From Arcticibacter pallidicorallinus (GTDB taxonomy: Bacteria > Bacteroidota > Bacteroidia > Sphingobacteriales > Sphingobacteriaceae), in NCBI RefSeq assembly GCF_003002875.1, contig NZ_PVTH01000007.1, positions 148,332-212,331 of the forward strand: a stretch of 64,000 nucleotides of DNA, read 5' to 3'. Shown in pieces: positions 1-9,508 of the stretch (position 1 is the first letter of the stretch; every line of letters starts with the position of its first letter). The position numbers and the translations under genes are program-made. Under the pieces are notes generated by a model. It saw nothing but the letters and a program-made list of their open reading frames with translations. It was not told the DNA's origin and did no database searches.

Positions 1-1176
1 ACTGGATTTGAAAGGACGAAGTTTGAACAGAAGTGCTCCTGCAGCAGTCTTCTTCAGGCGACTTGCATTCTTTGTTACAAACGCAATAGAGTCAGCAGAA
101 TTGAAATCACGACCTTCAGCACGAGGATAATAAGCGTAAATCGCTTTGGTCGCTGTGTCCGCCGGAGTATAGTAGTCGTAATAGTTATTGTAAATGGTCG
201 TCATGAAAGTTCCCTCATATCGCTTATCATTATAAGGATAAAAATTCTGTAAATTCCATGAAGGATAGACAGTCGTTGTCTGGTACTTTCCTAAGCCTGT
301 TTCAGTTCCTCCAAGGTATGACCCAAACAAGCTTTGCTGAGAGTTACCCTGAGTAACCGATGGCAACGATGTTACATCATATTGAATAGAAAACAAGAAC
401 TCTGAGTTATTTTCGTTGGAAGGACTCCACAAAGTCTCGAAAGGAATAGTGATGGTTTTACCATTGATTGCCTTTGTCGCATTTTCTTTCGCTTTGTTAA
501 AAGAGGTCTGATCGTTAAGATCCCAACCTCTCGTCAGATACATCTTCGACAGGAAGTGGAAGCCTGCTTCTTTTCCAAGACGTTTATTGTTATCTGTAAG
601 GTTGTTAACCTGAGATTCCATTTCAGATATCACAAAGTCATAAGATTCCTGGAGTGAACTGCGCGGGATGTTAATCACTGCAGATTGCGTAGCTTCCTTA
701 TTGATTACAATACCCCCAAACTGTTCGATTAACCAGAAATGGAGGATAGCGCGGAAGCAAGTTAATTCAGCCTTGTATTGAGCTTTAGCCGCTGCGCTGA
801 TATCCGCTCCCTCTACGTACTTCAGACCCATATTGACATTCTGAATATTTGCATACACCGCGGTATAGTAATTCGTTACCCTGGCATCCGTGGGGAACAA
901 CCCATTGTACGTCAGGATTCCTCGATCAGCATTTGAATTCCTGGTCGCTTCAAAGATGTCCGTTCCCGCAAAGTAGACATAAGGCGCATTATCGCCGTCA
1001 CGGCCGAAAATGTCCCTTAATCCACTGTAAGACGCTGTCATCAAAGACTCGAATCCTGCCGCCGTTTTGTAAAACGCGTCGTTGGTAATTCCGGCTTTGT
1101 TATCTTCTTCAAGAAAGTCAGAACATCCCGAAAGGATGAAACAACTTAATATAATTGCACTAAATAGCTTTTTCAT
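1..1176 (-). CDS. SusD/RagB-family nutrient-binding outer-membrane lipoprotein, partial (C-terminus outside window)
   Basis: Reading the minus strand from the ATG at 1176 gives an uninterrupted frame of 392 codons that runs off the window edge. It opens with a lipoprotein signal (MKKLFSAIILSCFILSGC, lipobox LSGC), followed by the SusD-type start CSDFLEED. It then has the helical TPR-like pattern of the family (YKAELTCFRAILHFWLIEQFGG, a stretch typical of SusD). SusD proteins sit on the outer membrane outer face and hand ligand to their SusC partner, whose stop is 5 bases upstream at 1182, so the two are co-transcribed. The ligand cannot be told from sequence; no hydrolase gene is seen next to it inside the window. 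The gene is complete as far as visible; only its 3' end is missing. Confidence 0.93.
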   Translation of the reverse strand, partial: MKKLFSAIILSCFILSGCSDFLEEDNKAGITNDAFYKTAAGFESLMTASYSGLRDIFGRDGDNAPYVYFAGTDIFEATRNSNADRGILTYNGLFPTDARVTNYYTAVYANIQNVNMGLKYVEGADISAAAKAQYKAELTCFRAILHFWLIEQFGGIVINKEATQSAVINIPRSSLQESYDFVISEMESQVNNLTDNNKRLGKEAGFHFLSKMYLTRGWDLNDQTSFNKAKENATKAINGKTITIPFETLWSPSNENNSEFLFSIQYDVTSLPSVTQGNSQQSLFGSYLGGTETGLGKYQTTTVYPSWNLQNFYPYNDKRYEGTFMTTIYNNYYDYYTPADTATKAIYAYYPRAEGRDFNSADSIAFVTKNASRLKKTAAGALLFKLRPFKSS

Positions 1177-1181
1177 CGTAG

Positions 1182-4100
1182 TTAAAATTTAACGTTCACA
1201 CCCATCTGATATATGATATTACTAGGACCGTTTCCGTTTACCAAGCTTGTCGTAGCATACTCAGGATCCCATCCTTTGTACTTGGTAAATGTGAAAGGGT
1301 TCAAGACGTTTGCATAGATGCGAAGGTCGCCCAGCTTTATCTTATCCATTACTTTCTTGCCGAATGTATAGCCCAGGGTAATGTTACGTATTTTAATAAA
1401 ATCTGCCTGTGTATAACGGCCATTACTTCCCCAGAAATTACCAGCGTTACGGAATACGGGAAGTGCAGCATGTTCATTTCCTGCTCCAGTATTGCCCCAT
1501 GTTACAGCTGGAAATCCGCCTGATGTGTCAAAATTGTTCCAGTCGATAGTAGGCACATTTGCGGGAACGAAGTAATCTACAGCAATTTTTGGCCTTCCAC
1601 GGTCATTGTTGGCTGCAGTGCTGTATTCGGCAAGGAAATTATCACTAACGAAAGTTCCCCATCTGCCATAGAGGTTTATACCCAGATCCCAATTTTTGTA
1701 AGCCAGAGAAGAGGTAAAGCTGCCAGTCCATTTCGGGTCAACCTGACCAAGAACGGTACGGTCATCAGCATTGAACTTCCCATCTCCGTTTACATCAACC
1801 GGAATAGCCTGTCCTGGTTGCTGACCGCGTGCTTTTGCTTCTTCAGCCTGATCGGTTCTCCAAATTCCGGCGATGCGGTAATCGTAGATGACGTTTATAG
1901 GCTGACCCACAAACCATGCGTTACTTACATCAGACGTTGATCCGGATGATAAAGATTCAATCCTGTTCTCGTTGTAGGCGAAGTTCACAGAGGTTGTCCA
2001 ATTCCAGTTCGTTGAACGCACATTCACAGTCGTGAAGGATGCTTCAATACCCTTATTGGATACCGAACCGATATTGTCGGTCATGGAAGTTACTCCTGAT
2101 TCAATCGCCAGGTTTCTTGACATTAGCAAGCCATCAGAAACTTTGTTGTACAGGTCAACTGAACCAAATATTCGCTGATTGAACAATCCAAAGTCTAAAC
2201 CATAATTCAACTCTTTAGTCTTCTCCCAGGTGATGAATGGATTTACAGGAACTCCCGTAACTGCACCTGTTACTAACTTGCCGTCTCCATAATCATAAAA
2301 GTTCTGGCTGGTAAGGTTTGGAGTCTGCATGGATCCAAAAGGTGAAATACCGCTGTTACTTCCTGAATAACCGAAGCTAAATCTTGCTTTCAGGTCAGAT
2401 AACCAGTCTTTTTTCAAGAAATCCTCCTCATTAGCTCTCCATGCGAATGCTACTGAAGGGAACGAAGTCCATTTGTCACTTAGCTTAGAACTACCATCGA
2501 AACGAATCGTACCAGTTAACAGGTATTTGTTTTTGTAATCATAATTAATACGACCCGCATAAGATGTTAGACCCGATTCGGTGTAATATGATCCGGTTCC
2601 GGATTGAACTATCTGCCCCATACCCAGATTGTACCACTGTGAATCGTACGGCAAATTGTTAGCGGTAATTCTTGCTCTCTCGTAGCGGGTGCTGTAAAAA
2701 CTATTGATGAGTGTTGCGTTTATGCTGTGATCAGTTCCTATACGCTTATTGTACGTGATCTGATTATCCCAGGTCCACTCGAAATTATCATCGTTATTCT
2801 GATAACCTACGCTTTGGGTACGGTCTGGAGTAACACCGTAATAGTATCCATCACGTGTACGATTCTGACGAGGCATAAAGGTAGACTTGATTTCCAGTCC
2901 CTCAATAGGAGTAACTGCAACGAATGCACTACCCAGGATATCGAACCGGCGTTCTTCACGATTTCCGCTTTCAATCTCTATTAACGGGTTTCCAGAACTG
3001 GTGAAGTTAGCGGAGCCTTCGATTGCAGCCGCAACACCGGGTTGCGGGATAAGGTTACCCTCGCTATCGTAGGGGCTTAATATAGGTGCGGCTCTGAAGA
3101 GGTCCTGATAGCCATTCTGACTTCCGTTATTACGGATGTTTTGCGATAGATTGACCGAAGCTCCTAACGTAACGATTTTGGATGGCTTACTGTTAACCGC
3201 TAATTTTAGCGTGTATTTTTCAAGATTTTCATTCGTGAAGTTTCCTACTTCTCCCTGATATCCCAATCCCACGTTGTAAGTAGTCGTACCGGTAATACCG
3301 TTCACGTTGACAAAATGATTCTGCTGCGATCCTTGTTTAGTTCCTAATTCCAGCCAATCGGTATAATTCTGATCGTACAAGCGTTGTTGTACCAACTTGC
3401 TCGACTGGAGGATGGAATTTTGGTTCGCAGGTGTCAGTTCATACAGGCCTTTTCCTGCATTGAATGTATAAAAGTTTGATGTTCTAAAATCCGTCCAGTC
3501 TCTTCCATCCAGAAATTCAGGAATACGCGCGAGATCCCTCACTCCATAAAATCCGTCGTAGCTGACGCTGGTCTTATTGATGCTGGCTACGGCATTTCCT
3601 TTGGTGGTAACAAGGACTACACCGCTTGATCCTCGGGAACCGTAGATTGCTGTCGAAGACGCGTCTTTTAACACATCAATTTTACTGATATCCGAGGGGT
3701 TGAGCCAGTCGATATTGTCCATCACTATTCCGTCAACCACATATAATGGTCTAGAGCCACTTGCATTTAGCGAGTTTTGACCACGGATCTGTATATTGAA
3801 AGAAGCGCCTGGCCTGCCTGATGCGGTGCTGATGTTTACGCCTGCAACAGAGCCCTGCAACGCACCCATTACGGATGTGGTTCCCCTCGCTGTAATGGTT
3901 TCTGAGCTGACAGAACCGACAGATCCGGTGAGATCCCGTTTCTTCACGGTACCGTAACCCACTACGACAACTTCTTCTAATGCACTCGAAGATGGTTGCA
4001 AAACGATTTTTAATTGAGTTTGGCCTTTGATAGGCAATTCCAGTGTTTCGTAACCTATATAGGTGAAAACGAGAGTCGTATTTTCATTGGCAGATAATCG

Positions 4101-4373
4101 GAAGTTGCCGTTTACATCTGTGGAAACACCCTGATTGGTACCCTTAATTTTTACTGATACACCAATGAGTGCTTCCCCCGTTCCGTCCTGGACTTTCCCC
4201 GTTACCACAATATCAGCAGCAACTCGAGTGTCAATGCTGACATTTAGAGATGATGGACTTGCTAATGACGTTAATGTTCCAGTAAGTAGACAGGACATTA
4301 ATAAGGCTGTCTTACTGGTCTGAATTAGTTTTTTGACAGTTCGATTCTTTACTATCTGATAAAAACATTTCAT
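1182..4373 (-). CDS. SusC/RagA-family TonB-linked outer-membrane transporter
   Basis: 1063-residue protein of normal SusC length. After a signal segment (about residues 15-40) come a carboxypeptidase-regulatory-like beta-sandwich (about 54-130; VTGKVQDGTGEALIGVSV and FTYIGYE), the SusC signature LEEVVVVGYGTVKKRDLTG, the plug (about 145-260, with VVDGIVMD and DVLKDASSTAIYGSRGS), and a large beta barrel ending in ...GVNVKF with the terminal aromatic typical of barrels. It imports large ligands across the outer membrane using TonB energy, with the SusD protein encoded just downstream (1..1176) as lid. No anti-sigma/sigma or hybrid two-component regulator is adjacent. The ORF upstream on the same strand (4878-6005) ends in a terminator, so the pair probably has its own promoter in 4374-4810. 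Confidence 0.96.
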   Translation of the reverse strand: MKCFYQIVKNRTVKKLIQTSKTALLMSCLLTGTLTSLASPSSLNVSIDTRVAADIVVTGKVQDGTGEALIGVSVKIKGTNQGVSTDVNGNFRLSANENTTLVFTYIGYETLELPIKGQTQLKIVLQPSSSALEEVVVVGYGTVKKRDLTGSVGSVSSETITARGTTSVMGALQGSVAGVNISTASGRPGASFNIQIRGQNSLNASGSRPLYVVDGIVMDNIDWLNPSDISKIDVLKDASSTAIYGSRGSSGVVLVTTKGNAVASINKTSVSYDGFYGVRDLARIPEFLDGRDWTDFRTSNFYTFNAGKGLYELTPANQNSILQSSKLVQQRLYDQNYTDWLELGTKQGSQQNHFVNVNGITGTTTYNVGLGYQGEVGNFTNENLEKYTLKLAVNSKPSKIVTLGASVNLSQNIRNNGSQNGYQDLFRAAPILSPYDSEGNLIPQPGVAAAIEGSANFTSSGNPLIEIESGNREERRFDILGSAFVAVTPIEGLEIKSTFMPRQNRTRDGYYYGVTPDRTQSVGYQNNDDNFEWTWDNQITYNKRIGTDHSINATLINSFYSTRYERARITANNLPYDSQWYNLGMGQIVQSGTGSYYTESGLTSYAGRINYDYKNKYLLTGTIRFDGSSKLSDKWTSFPSVAFAWRANEEDFLKKDWLSDLKARFSFGYSGSNSGISPFGSMQTPNLTSQNFYDYGDGKLVTGAVTGVPVNPFITWEKTKELNYGLDFGLFNQRIFGSVDLYNKVSDGLLMSRNLAIESGVTSMTDNIGSVSNKGIEASFTTVNVRSTNWNWTTSVNFAYNENRIESLSSGSTSDVSNAWFVGQPINVIYDYRIAGIWRTDQAEEAKARGQQPGQAIPVDVNGDGKFNADDRTVLGQVDPKWTGSFTSSLAYKNWDLGINLYGRWGTFVSDNFLAEYSTAANNDRGRPKIAVDYFVPANVPTIDWNNFDTSGGFPAVTWGNTGAGNEHAALPVFRNAGNFWGSNGRYTQADFIKIRNITLGYTFGKKVMDKIKLGDLRIYANVLNPFTFTKYKGWDPEYATTSLVNGNGPSNIIYQMGVNVKF

Positions 4374-4810
4374 AAATTATTTGGCTAATTTTTAATATTT
4401 AGAGAGCGTTAACCCCCTGGCTGAATTCGTTACCTGAGGTAACAATACTATTGCAAATCCTATCCTGGAAAAGATCTGCCAAGTCTTTCTTGCGTTTTTC
4501 TTGATTTCCCATACCCCTGTTGGAAATCTTGTCGGTTAGTTTAAAAGGTCAATTAGTTTGTTAAAGGTAAATAGTAATGGATTCTGTTCTCTTTTAGTTG
4601 ATTATTAAGATGGATATTTAGGAATATTTGCTTGCACAATTTTACACCTAAAACCAACGAGTTCCAAGGAGACTACCCTATAAGTTATGCAATCGTTCCC
4701 GGGGTTGCATCTCATTAACATTTGTATGGTCTTTTCTTCTCGAAACAGTCTCCTGTGCCTGTTCGGTAGTCAACCGAAGCCATGCATCTCGGGTAGATCG
4801 CAGCGGAACG
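4374..4810 (-). promoter_or_regulatory. Upstream region and probable long 5' leader of the susCD pair
   Basis: About 440 bases without a credible gene. On the minus strand a candidate promoter reads TTG (4667-4665), 20 bases, TAAAATTG (4644-4637), one base off TAnnTTTG; transcription from it would give a leader of about 260 nt. Within that leader GTTACC-TGA-GGTAAC (4429-4443) forms a perfect 6-bp hairpin about 55 bases before the susC start, a place where an RNA-level control could act. The promoter assignment is inference from consensus alone. Confidence 0.35.
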
Positions 4811-4852
4811 CAAAATAAAAAGCGGACAGAGGCTGATAAACCTCTGTCCGCT
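4811..4852 (-). terminator. Intrinsic terminator of the MoeB/ThiF-like gene
   Basis: A perfect 12-bp inverted repeat, AGCGGACAGAGG (4821-4832) and CCTCTGTCCGCT (4841-4852), separated by 8 bases. On the minus strand it is followed by a T-rich tail (complement of caaaataaaa, 4811-4820). It lies 26 bases past the stop of the 4878-6005 gene and insulates the susCD pair. Confidence 0.9.
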
Positions 4853-4877
4853 TTCTAACTTACCTGGTTCGCCGACA

Positions 4878-6005
4878 TTAAATATTTTCGTAATCAATGC
4901 TGGTGCCGTCTCTTTGCTTATTCCATGCCTCCATGCCGCCCTCCAGGTAATGGATGTTGTCAAACCCGTGTCTCTCATTCAGCAAGGTCGCCAGTTTTTG
5001 GGCTTCTTCTCCGTTTTCGGATATCAGCACAACGATGATATCCTGATGGATTCGTTCCAGGTCAGATAGCAATGTCTCTTCCGGTATGTGCAGGTAGTTC
5101 CATGACTCATCTACAGGTTCCGGAGGATTTTGTCTGAGGTCAATAAGCTGTAAAGGTTCTTTGTATTTGATTTTGATATCCAGTAGTTTGGGACTGATTG
5201 AACGAATTCTCGATGGTTTAGAGAGATTATCCGTTGGCGTCGGGGCATAGTCAGACAGTAAAGTCGTCAGAGCCTGGTTGGCAGAAACAGGTTCCAGTCT
5301 GATCGATGTCAGCTGATTGCTAAAGACATTAAAGCTGAGTAGCTTGTTGCTCGCAATATTACCGATTTCGCTGACAATTTTTATCGCTTCGTTAGCCATC
5401 ATACAGCTTATCAGGGCAGGAAGCGTAGCAAGACCGACCTTTTGCGGCTGCCGTATCAGGATGCCTGCGTCCTGGTTTTGTAGTAAACATCTCAGTGTAG
5501 CACCCCCCTTATAATTCAGTACGCTAAAATGTCCCGAAGGAAAGTCCAGAGAACCGTATATCATCGGCTTACCGGATATAACGCAGGCATCATTGATCAG
5601 AAGAGACATCCCCGGAATGTTCGTGGTGTCGATAACCAGGTCATAGCCAGCGATCAAGCTTAGGACATTATCACGGTTTAAGCCCTGTTCATGCAGGTTG
5701 ACTTTTACTTCAGGGTTGGTCTCTCTGAGGCGTGATGCGAGTATCTGGCTTTTTAGCTTTCCTTCCTGACCACTGCCGAAGACAGGCTGTGAGGGCAGGT
5801 CGCTCTTTCGTATCTTCTCGTCTGACACGATACCGAGTGATCCCACCCCCATCGATGTCAGGTAAGACAACATGGGCGAGGCAAGAGCACCGGCTCCAAT
5901 GACAAGCATCCTGGATCTCGTCAGCGCTTCCTGACCGGGAACGCCGAAGCCTGTAGTTTGTACATGATCCTCGTACTGGTTAAGGAATGTTTCAGTGTCT
6001 TTCAT
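4878..6005 (-). CDS. HesA/MoeB/ThiF-like protein with C-terminal rhodanese-like domain, both sites degenerate
   Basis: The start is set at 6005 (MKDTETFL), 13 codons inside the longest frame, because homology to MoeB begins there; the protein is 375 residues. Residues about 16-235 follow the MoeB/ThiF Rossmann fold (VIGAGALASPMLSYLTSMGVG, conserved Lys in GKLKSQ). Residues about 270-365 follow a rhodanese fold ending LEGGMEAW. MoeB/ThiF enzymes adenylate the C-terminus of small sulfur carriers. Here several expected residues are absent: the Arg of the NLxRQ motif is Ser (DLPSQ), the Asp of CTDN is missing (IDTTN), the zinc CxxC pairs are reduced to one Cys (TLRC), and the rhodanese loop has no Cys (VVLISENGEE). 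It is divergent to the nitrate-reductase-like operon (6174 onward), which suggests a molybdopterin- or sulfur-related role, perhaps not catalytic. Confidence 0.85.
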   Translation of the reverse strand: MKDTETFLNQYEDHVQTTGFGVPGQEALTRSRMLVIGAGALASPMLSYLTSMGVGSLGIVSDEKIRKSDLPSQPVFGSGQEGKLKSQILASRLRETNPEVKVNLHEQGLNRDNVLSLIAGYDLVIDTTNIPGMSLLINDACVISGKPMIYGSLDFPSGHFSVLNYKGGATLRCLLQNQDAGILIRQPQKVGLATLPALISCMMANEAIKIVSEIGNIASNKLLSFNVFSNQLTSIRLEPVSANQALTTLLSDYAPTPTDNLSKPSRIRSISPKLLDIKIKYKEPLQLIDLRQNPPEPVDESWNYLHIPEETLLSDLERIHQDIIVVLISENGEEAQKLATLLNERHGFDNIHYLEGGMEAWNKQRDGTSIDYENI

Positions 6006-6173
6006 AGTTATAAGATAGGTCGTGATGGATCTGCCGGATCTCACCGACAGGATTTTTAAAAAACAAAACCATATAGGTCTTGTTTAAAAAATGTTATAAG
6101 CGATAGGACCTAAGACCAAAACAGGGAACCTGAGAAAGATTTAAACCAATCAGTTCATTAATACTATGACGGT

Positions 6174-7238
6174 ATGTTTTCATTAAATAAACAAGCTTTT
6201 ATAAATGCAACCGTAGTCTCCATTATTACAATAGCACTCGTTTTCTATGGTTCCCGGGAGCTACAAAACTTTGACCCCGCGCTGATCGCCTACCTGTTCG
6301 GAACAGTGTTTGCCTTCTTCGGAGTCGTCTACCGCTACTCCGTTTGGTTACAAAGACCCCCTACACGTATGTATTACAAACGCACATGGGAGCTGATCTG
6401 GAACCGCCAGTTCTTCTCGCATCTTTGGTTTTTTATCAAAGAGTTTGTTCAAAATATAGGATTTCAGAAATTCATCTATCCGCGAGGACGAAGCCGGTGG
6501 ATAGGGCATTTCCTGATGGCTGCCGGCTGTACTCTCGCCTTTGCAATCACTTTCCCGTTAACATTCGGCTGGATCCACTTTACGTTGAATCCGGAGTCGG
6601 GCCTGGATCCCGGTACGGTCAAGCTCTACGAAGCCCATTTTTTTGGCTTCAAGATGATGGAGTTTGAAGTGGGATCTTTTATGGCTTTTATGATCTTCCA
6701 CGCCCTTAACTGGTCGTCGTGGATGGTGATCATAGGTGTCCTGATCTTCATGCGTCGGCGTCTTACACAGCCGGGACTTATTTCTACCCAGTCATTCGAA
6801 GGAGACTTGCTGCCGCTGGTATTGTTGCTGGCTATATCCGTAACTGGTCTGGGACTTACGTATAGCTACCAGTTCATGAAGGGCTTCGCCTATGATTTCA
6901 TGGCTGTTACGCATGCTATAACCGTCATCATGTTCCTGATCTGGATCCCCTTCGGGAAGTTCTTCCACATCATTCAACGTCCCGCTCAGCTCGGTGCGCA
7001 TATTTATAAACGCGAAGGTATGCGCCGCGGAATGGCGGTTTGTCTGCATACCGGAAAAGAGTTTGCTACTCAGATGCACATCGATGATCTGAAGGACGTA
7101 ACAAAAGAATTAGGCTTCGATTTTACCCTCGAAGATGGCACTTCCCACCTCGATCTGAGCCCTGAAGGTAAGCGTTCACGTCTGGCTATGGCGCATTTGA
7201 AAGCACGCCAGGAGAACGGCGGAAAGTTATTTGGTTAA
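6174..7238 (+). CDS. NarI-like di-haem b-type membrane subunit (putative)
   Basis: 354 residues with about six membrane segments (about 10-28, 37-58, 110-136, 166-195, 212-234, 242-268) and a 75-residue cytoplasmic tail. His112, His176, His247 and His265 lie in or at membrane segments, a pattern fitting two b haems as in NarI/HdrE-like quinol-oxidising subunits; the exact pairing is inferred. It is first in an operon with a nitrate-reductase-type molybdoenzyme (20 bases downstream), a ferredoxin and a Rieske protein. The simplest role is moving electrons between the quinol pool or the Rieske protein and the cytoplasmic iron-sulfur subunit. I recognise the general family rather than an exact named gene. 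Confidence 0.75.
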   Translation: MFSLNKQAFINATVVSIITIALVFYGSRELQNFDPALIAYLFGTVFAFFGVVYRYSVWLQRPPTRMYYKRTWELIWNRQFFSHLWFFIKEFVQNIGFQKFIYPRGRSRWIGHFLMAAGCTLAFAITFPLTFGWIHFTLNPESGLDPGTVKLYEAHFFGFKMMEFEVGSFMAFMIFHALNWSSWMVIIGVLIFMRRRLTQPGLISTQSFEGDLLPLVLLLAISVTGLGLTYSYQFMKGFAYDFMAVTHAITVIMFLIWIPFGKFFHIIQRPAQLGAHIYKREGMRRGMAVCLHTGKEFATQMHIDDLKDVTKELGFDFTLEDGTSHLDLSPEGKRSRLAMAHLKARQENGGKLFG

Positions 7239-7258
7239 CCTGTTATTAAACTACAATT

Positions 7259-9475
7259 ATGGCGAGACTGCCTGTTTCAGCAGAAAAACTTATTGAAGAA
7301 TTTGGTCCTCACTTGAATTATCCTCCAAAGGAAGGTTATGCCGGAAGGGATGAACCCGATAAAGAAGTAAAAACGCATTGCTGCTTCTGTGGTATGCAGT
7401 GCGGGATGAAGCTCCTGGTGAAGGACAATAAAGTGGTAGGCTTCGAACCCTGGATGGAATTTCCCTATAATCAGGGGCGCCTATGTCCTAAAGGCGTTGA
7501 ACGCTATCTACAGAATAATCATCCCGACAGGCTTATTCACCCGCTCCAAAGGGAAGAAGGCAAGGGTTTTAAAAATGTCTCCTGGAATTCTGCGATGGAA
7601 AAGACGGTATCCGAAATCAAACGCATACAGCAACAGTATGGCAATGATGCCTTCGCGATGCTTTCGGGCGTTTCACTGAGTAATGAGAAGAGCTATCTGG
7701 TAGGGAAGTTCGCCAGGGTGGCGCTTAAAACCGCCAATCTTGATTACAACGGCCGCCTCTGCATGGTCAGTGCAGGGGCAGGAAATAAGAAGGCCTTTGG
7801 TCTCGACCGGATCTCCAATAGTTTTGAAGATCTCGAGCGAGCAGAAGTCATCATCGTTACGGGAGCCAACGTGAGCGAAACGTTTCCCACGCTGACGCAC
7901 TGGATCTGGAGAGCCCGTGATTACGGTGCCAAGCTGATCGTTGTCGATCCGCGTATGATTCCGCTGGCGCGTACAGCGGATCTTCATCTTCCGGTAAGGC
8001 CAGGAACGGATTCTGCCTTGTATGGAGCCATGCTCAAGTATCTGGCCGATCATGATATGCTCGATCATGACTTTATCGATAATCATACAAGCGGTTTTCA
8101 GGAAGCGCTAGACGCCGTACAAGGCTATACGCTCGAATGGGCTGAGCAAGTTACCGGTATTGAAAAAGCGAAGATCGAGCTTGCTGCACAGTGGTGGGGG
8201 AAAGCGAGCACCAGCTTCCTGCTGCACGCCAGAGGTATTGAACATCATACCAAGGGCGTAGATAATGTTTTGGGCTGTATCAACCTGGTACTGGCTACGG
8301 GAAGAATAGGCAAACCTTATTGCGGATATGGTACGATAACCGGACAAGGTAACGGTCAGGGTGGCCGCGAGCACGGACATAAATGTGATCAGCTACCAGG
8401 AAACCGGGACATTACGAATCCGGAGCATCGCAAAATAGTGTCAGACATCTGGGGAATAAATGAGAAGGATCTGCCGGGCAAGGGTCTAACCGCTTATGAG
8501 CTCATTGAAGCGATCCACAGGGGGGAAGTAAAGGGTCTCATATCGATTTGCTTTAACCCAATCGTTTCCCTGCCCAATAACAACTTCGTGCGGGAAGCGT
8601 TCGAGAAACTCGAATTTTACGCCTGCATTGACTTCTTCATGAATGAGACGTCCAGACACGCCGATATCATCTTCCCGGGTTCTCTTCAGGAAGAGGAAGA
8701 AGGCACCGTGACCTCTGCCGAAGGCCGCGTTATCCGCGTGAGAAAGGTTGTCGACTGTCCGGGAGAAGCCAGACCCGACACGTCCATTATCCTCGAGTTA
8801 GCCGACAGGCTTGGCGCAGGCGATAAGTTTAAGTTTGAAACCAGCGAGGATATCTTCAATGAGCTGCGCGTGGCTTCAAGAGGAAGTACAGCCGACTATT
8901 ACGGTATCACCTATAAGAAGATAGAAGATAACATGGGCATTTTCTGGCCCTGTCCAACACTTGATCACCCCGGAACCAAGAGGTTATGGGAAGATAAGAA
9001 GTTTTGCACACCCGATCAAAAGGCACATTTCAACCCGGTTAAATACCGTGAGCCCGGAGAAGTAACAGATGAAGAGTATCCGGTGGTTATGACTACGGGT
9101 CGCGTCGTTTCACAATATCTCAGTGGTACGCAGACGCGCCGGATTGGCAAATTAGTAGACAATTTTCCTGAGCCAAAAGTGGAGATACATCCTCAGCTGG
9201 CCAAGAAATACAACATCCGGCAAGACGAAATAATACGGGTTGTAACCCGCCGCGGATCGGCTGAATTCCCAGCGAATATTGTTGAAACGATACGTACCGA
9301 TACGATCTTTCTTCCATATCACTGGCCTGGAAGGAAGTCAGCTAACCAGTTTACTACCGGAAATCTGGACCCTATATCTAAAATACCCGAATTCAAGGTA
9401 TGTGCATGTCGCGTAGAAGGCACCGGAGTTTTTGCAGGTCCGTCAACCGACTCCAAGGCTTACGCCAGTACCTAA
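7259..9475 (+). CDS. Molybdopterin oxidoreductase, NasA/NarB-type nitrate reductase catalytic subunit
   Basis: 738 residues of the bis-MGD oxidoreductase family. A [4Fe-4S] site is seen at Cys41, Cys44, Cys48 and Cys76 (C-x2-C-x3-C-x27-C). The probable molybdenum ligand is Cys168 in NGRLCMVSAGAG, the position held by Cys in NasA/NarB. Later come the cofactor motifs GQGNGQGGREHGHKCDQLPG and FMNETSRHADIIFPG, and a C-terminal molydopterin-dinucleotide-binding barrel from about residue 600 (TTGRVVSQYLSGTQTRR). There is no Tat signal, so it is cytoplasmic. A NarK-type transporter is encoded nearby, supporting nitrate reduction. Formate or another oxyanion substrate cannot be fully excluded. No nitrite reductase is present in the window. 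Confidence 0.9.
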   Translation: MARLPVSAEKLIEEFGPHLNYPPKEGYAGRDEPDKEVKTHCCFCGMQCGMKLLVKDNKVVGFEPWMEFPYNQGRLCPKGVERYLQNNHPDRLIHPLQREEGKGFKNVSWNSAMEKTVSEIKRIQQQYGNDAFAMLSGVSLSNEKSYLVGKFARVALKTANLDYNGRLCMVSAGAGNKKAFGLDRISNSFEDLERAEVIIVTGANVSETFPTLTHWIWRARDYGAKLIVVDPRMIPLARTADLHLPVRPGTDSALYGAMLKYLADHDMLDHDFIDNHTSGFQEALDAVQGYTLEWAEQVTGIEKAKIELAAQWWGKASTSFLLHARGIEHHTKGVDNVLGCINLVLATGRIGKPYCGYGTITGQGNGQGGREHGHKCDQLPGNRDITNPEHRKIVSDIWGINEKDLPGKGLTAYELIEAIHRGEVKGLISICFNPIVSLPNNNFVREAFEKLEFYACIDFFMNETSRHADIIFPGSLQEEEEGTVTSAEGRVIRVRKVVDCPGEARPDTSIILELADRLGAGDKFKFETSEDIFNELRVASRGSTADYYGITYKKIEDNMGIFWPCPTLDHPGTKRLWEDKKFCTPDQKAHFNPVKYREPGEVTDEEYPVVMTTGRVVSQYLSGTQTRRIGKLVDNFPEPKVEIHPQLAKKYNIRQDEIIRVVTRRGSAEFPANIVETIRTDTIFLPYHWPGRKSANQFTTGNLDPISKIPEFKVCACRVEGTGVFAGPSTDSKAYAST

Positions 9476-9508
9476 AAGCTATTAAACATCACCAAAAATG
9501 GAACACAT

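Noticed and set aside
849..1088. Plus-strand frame inside the first gene
   Set aside because: It is antisense to the SusD gene, whose minus-strand frame is clearly protein-like.
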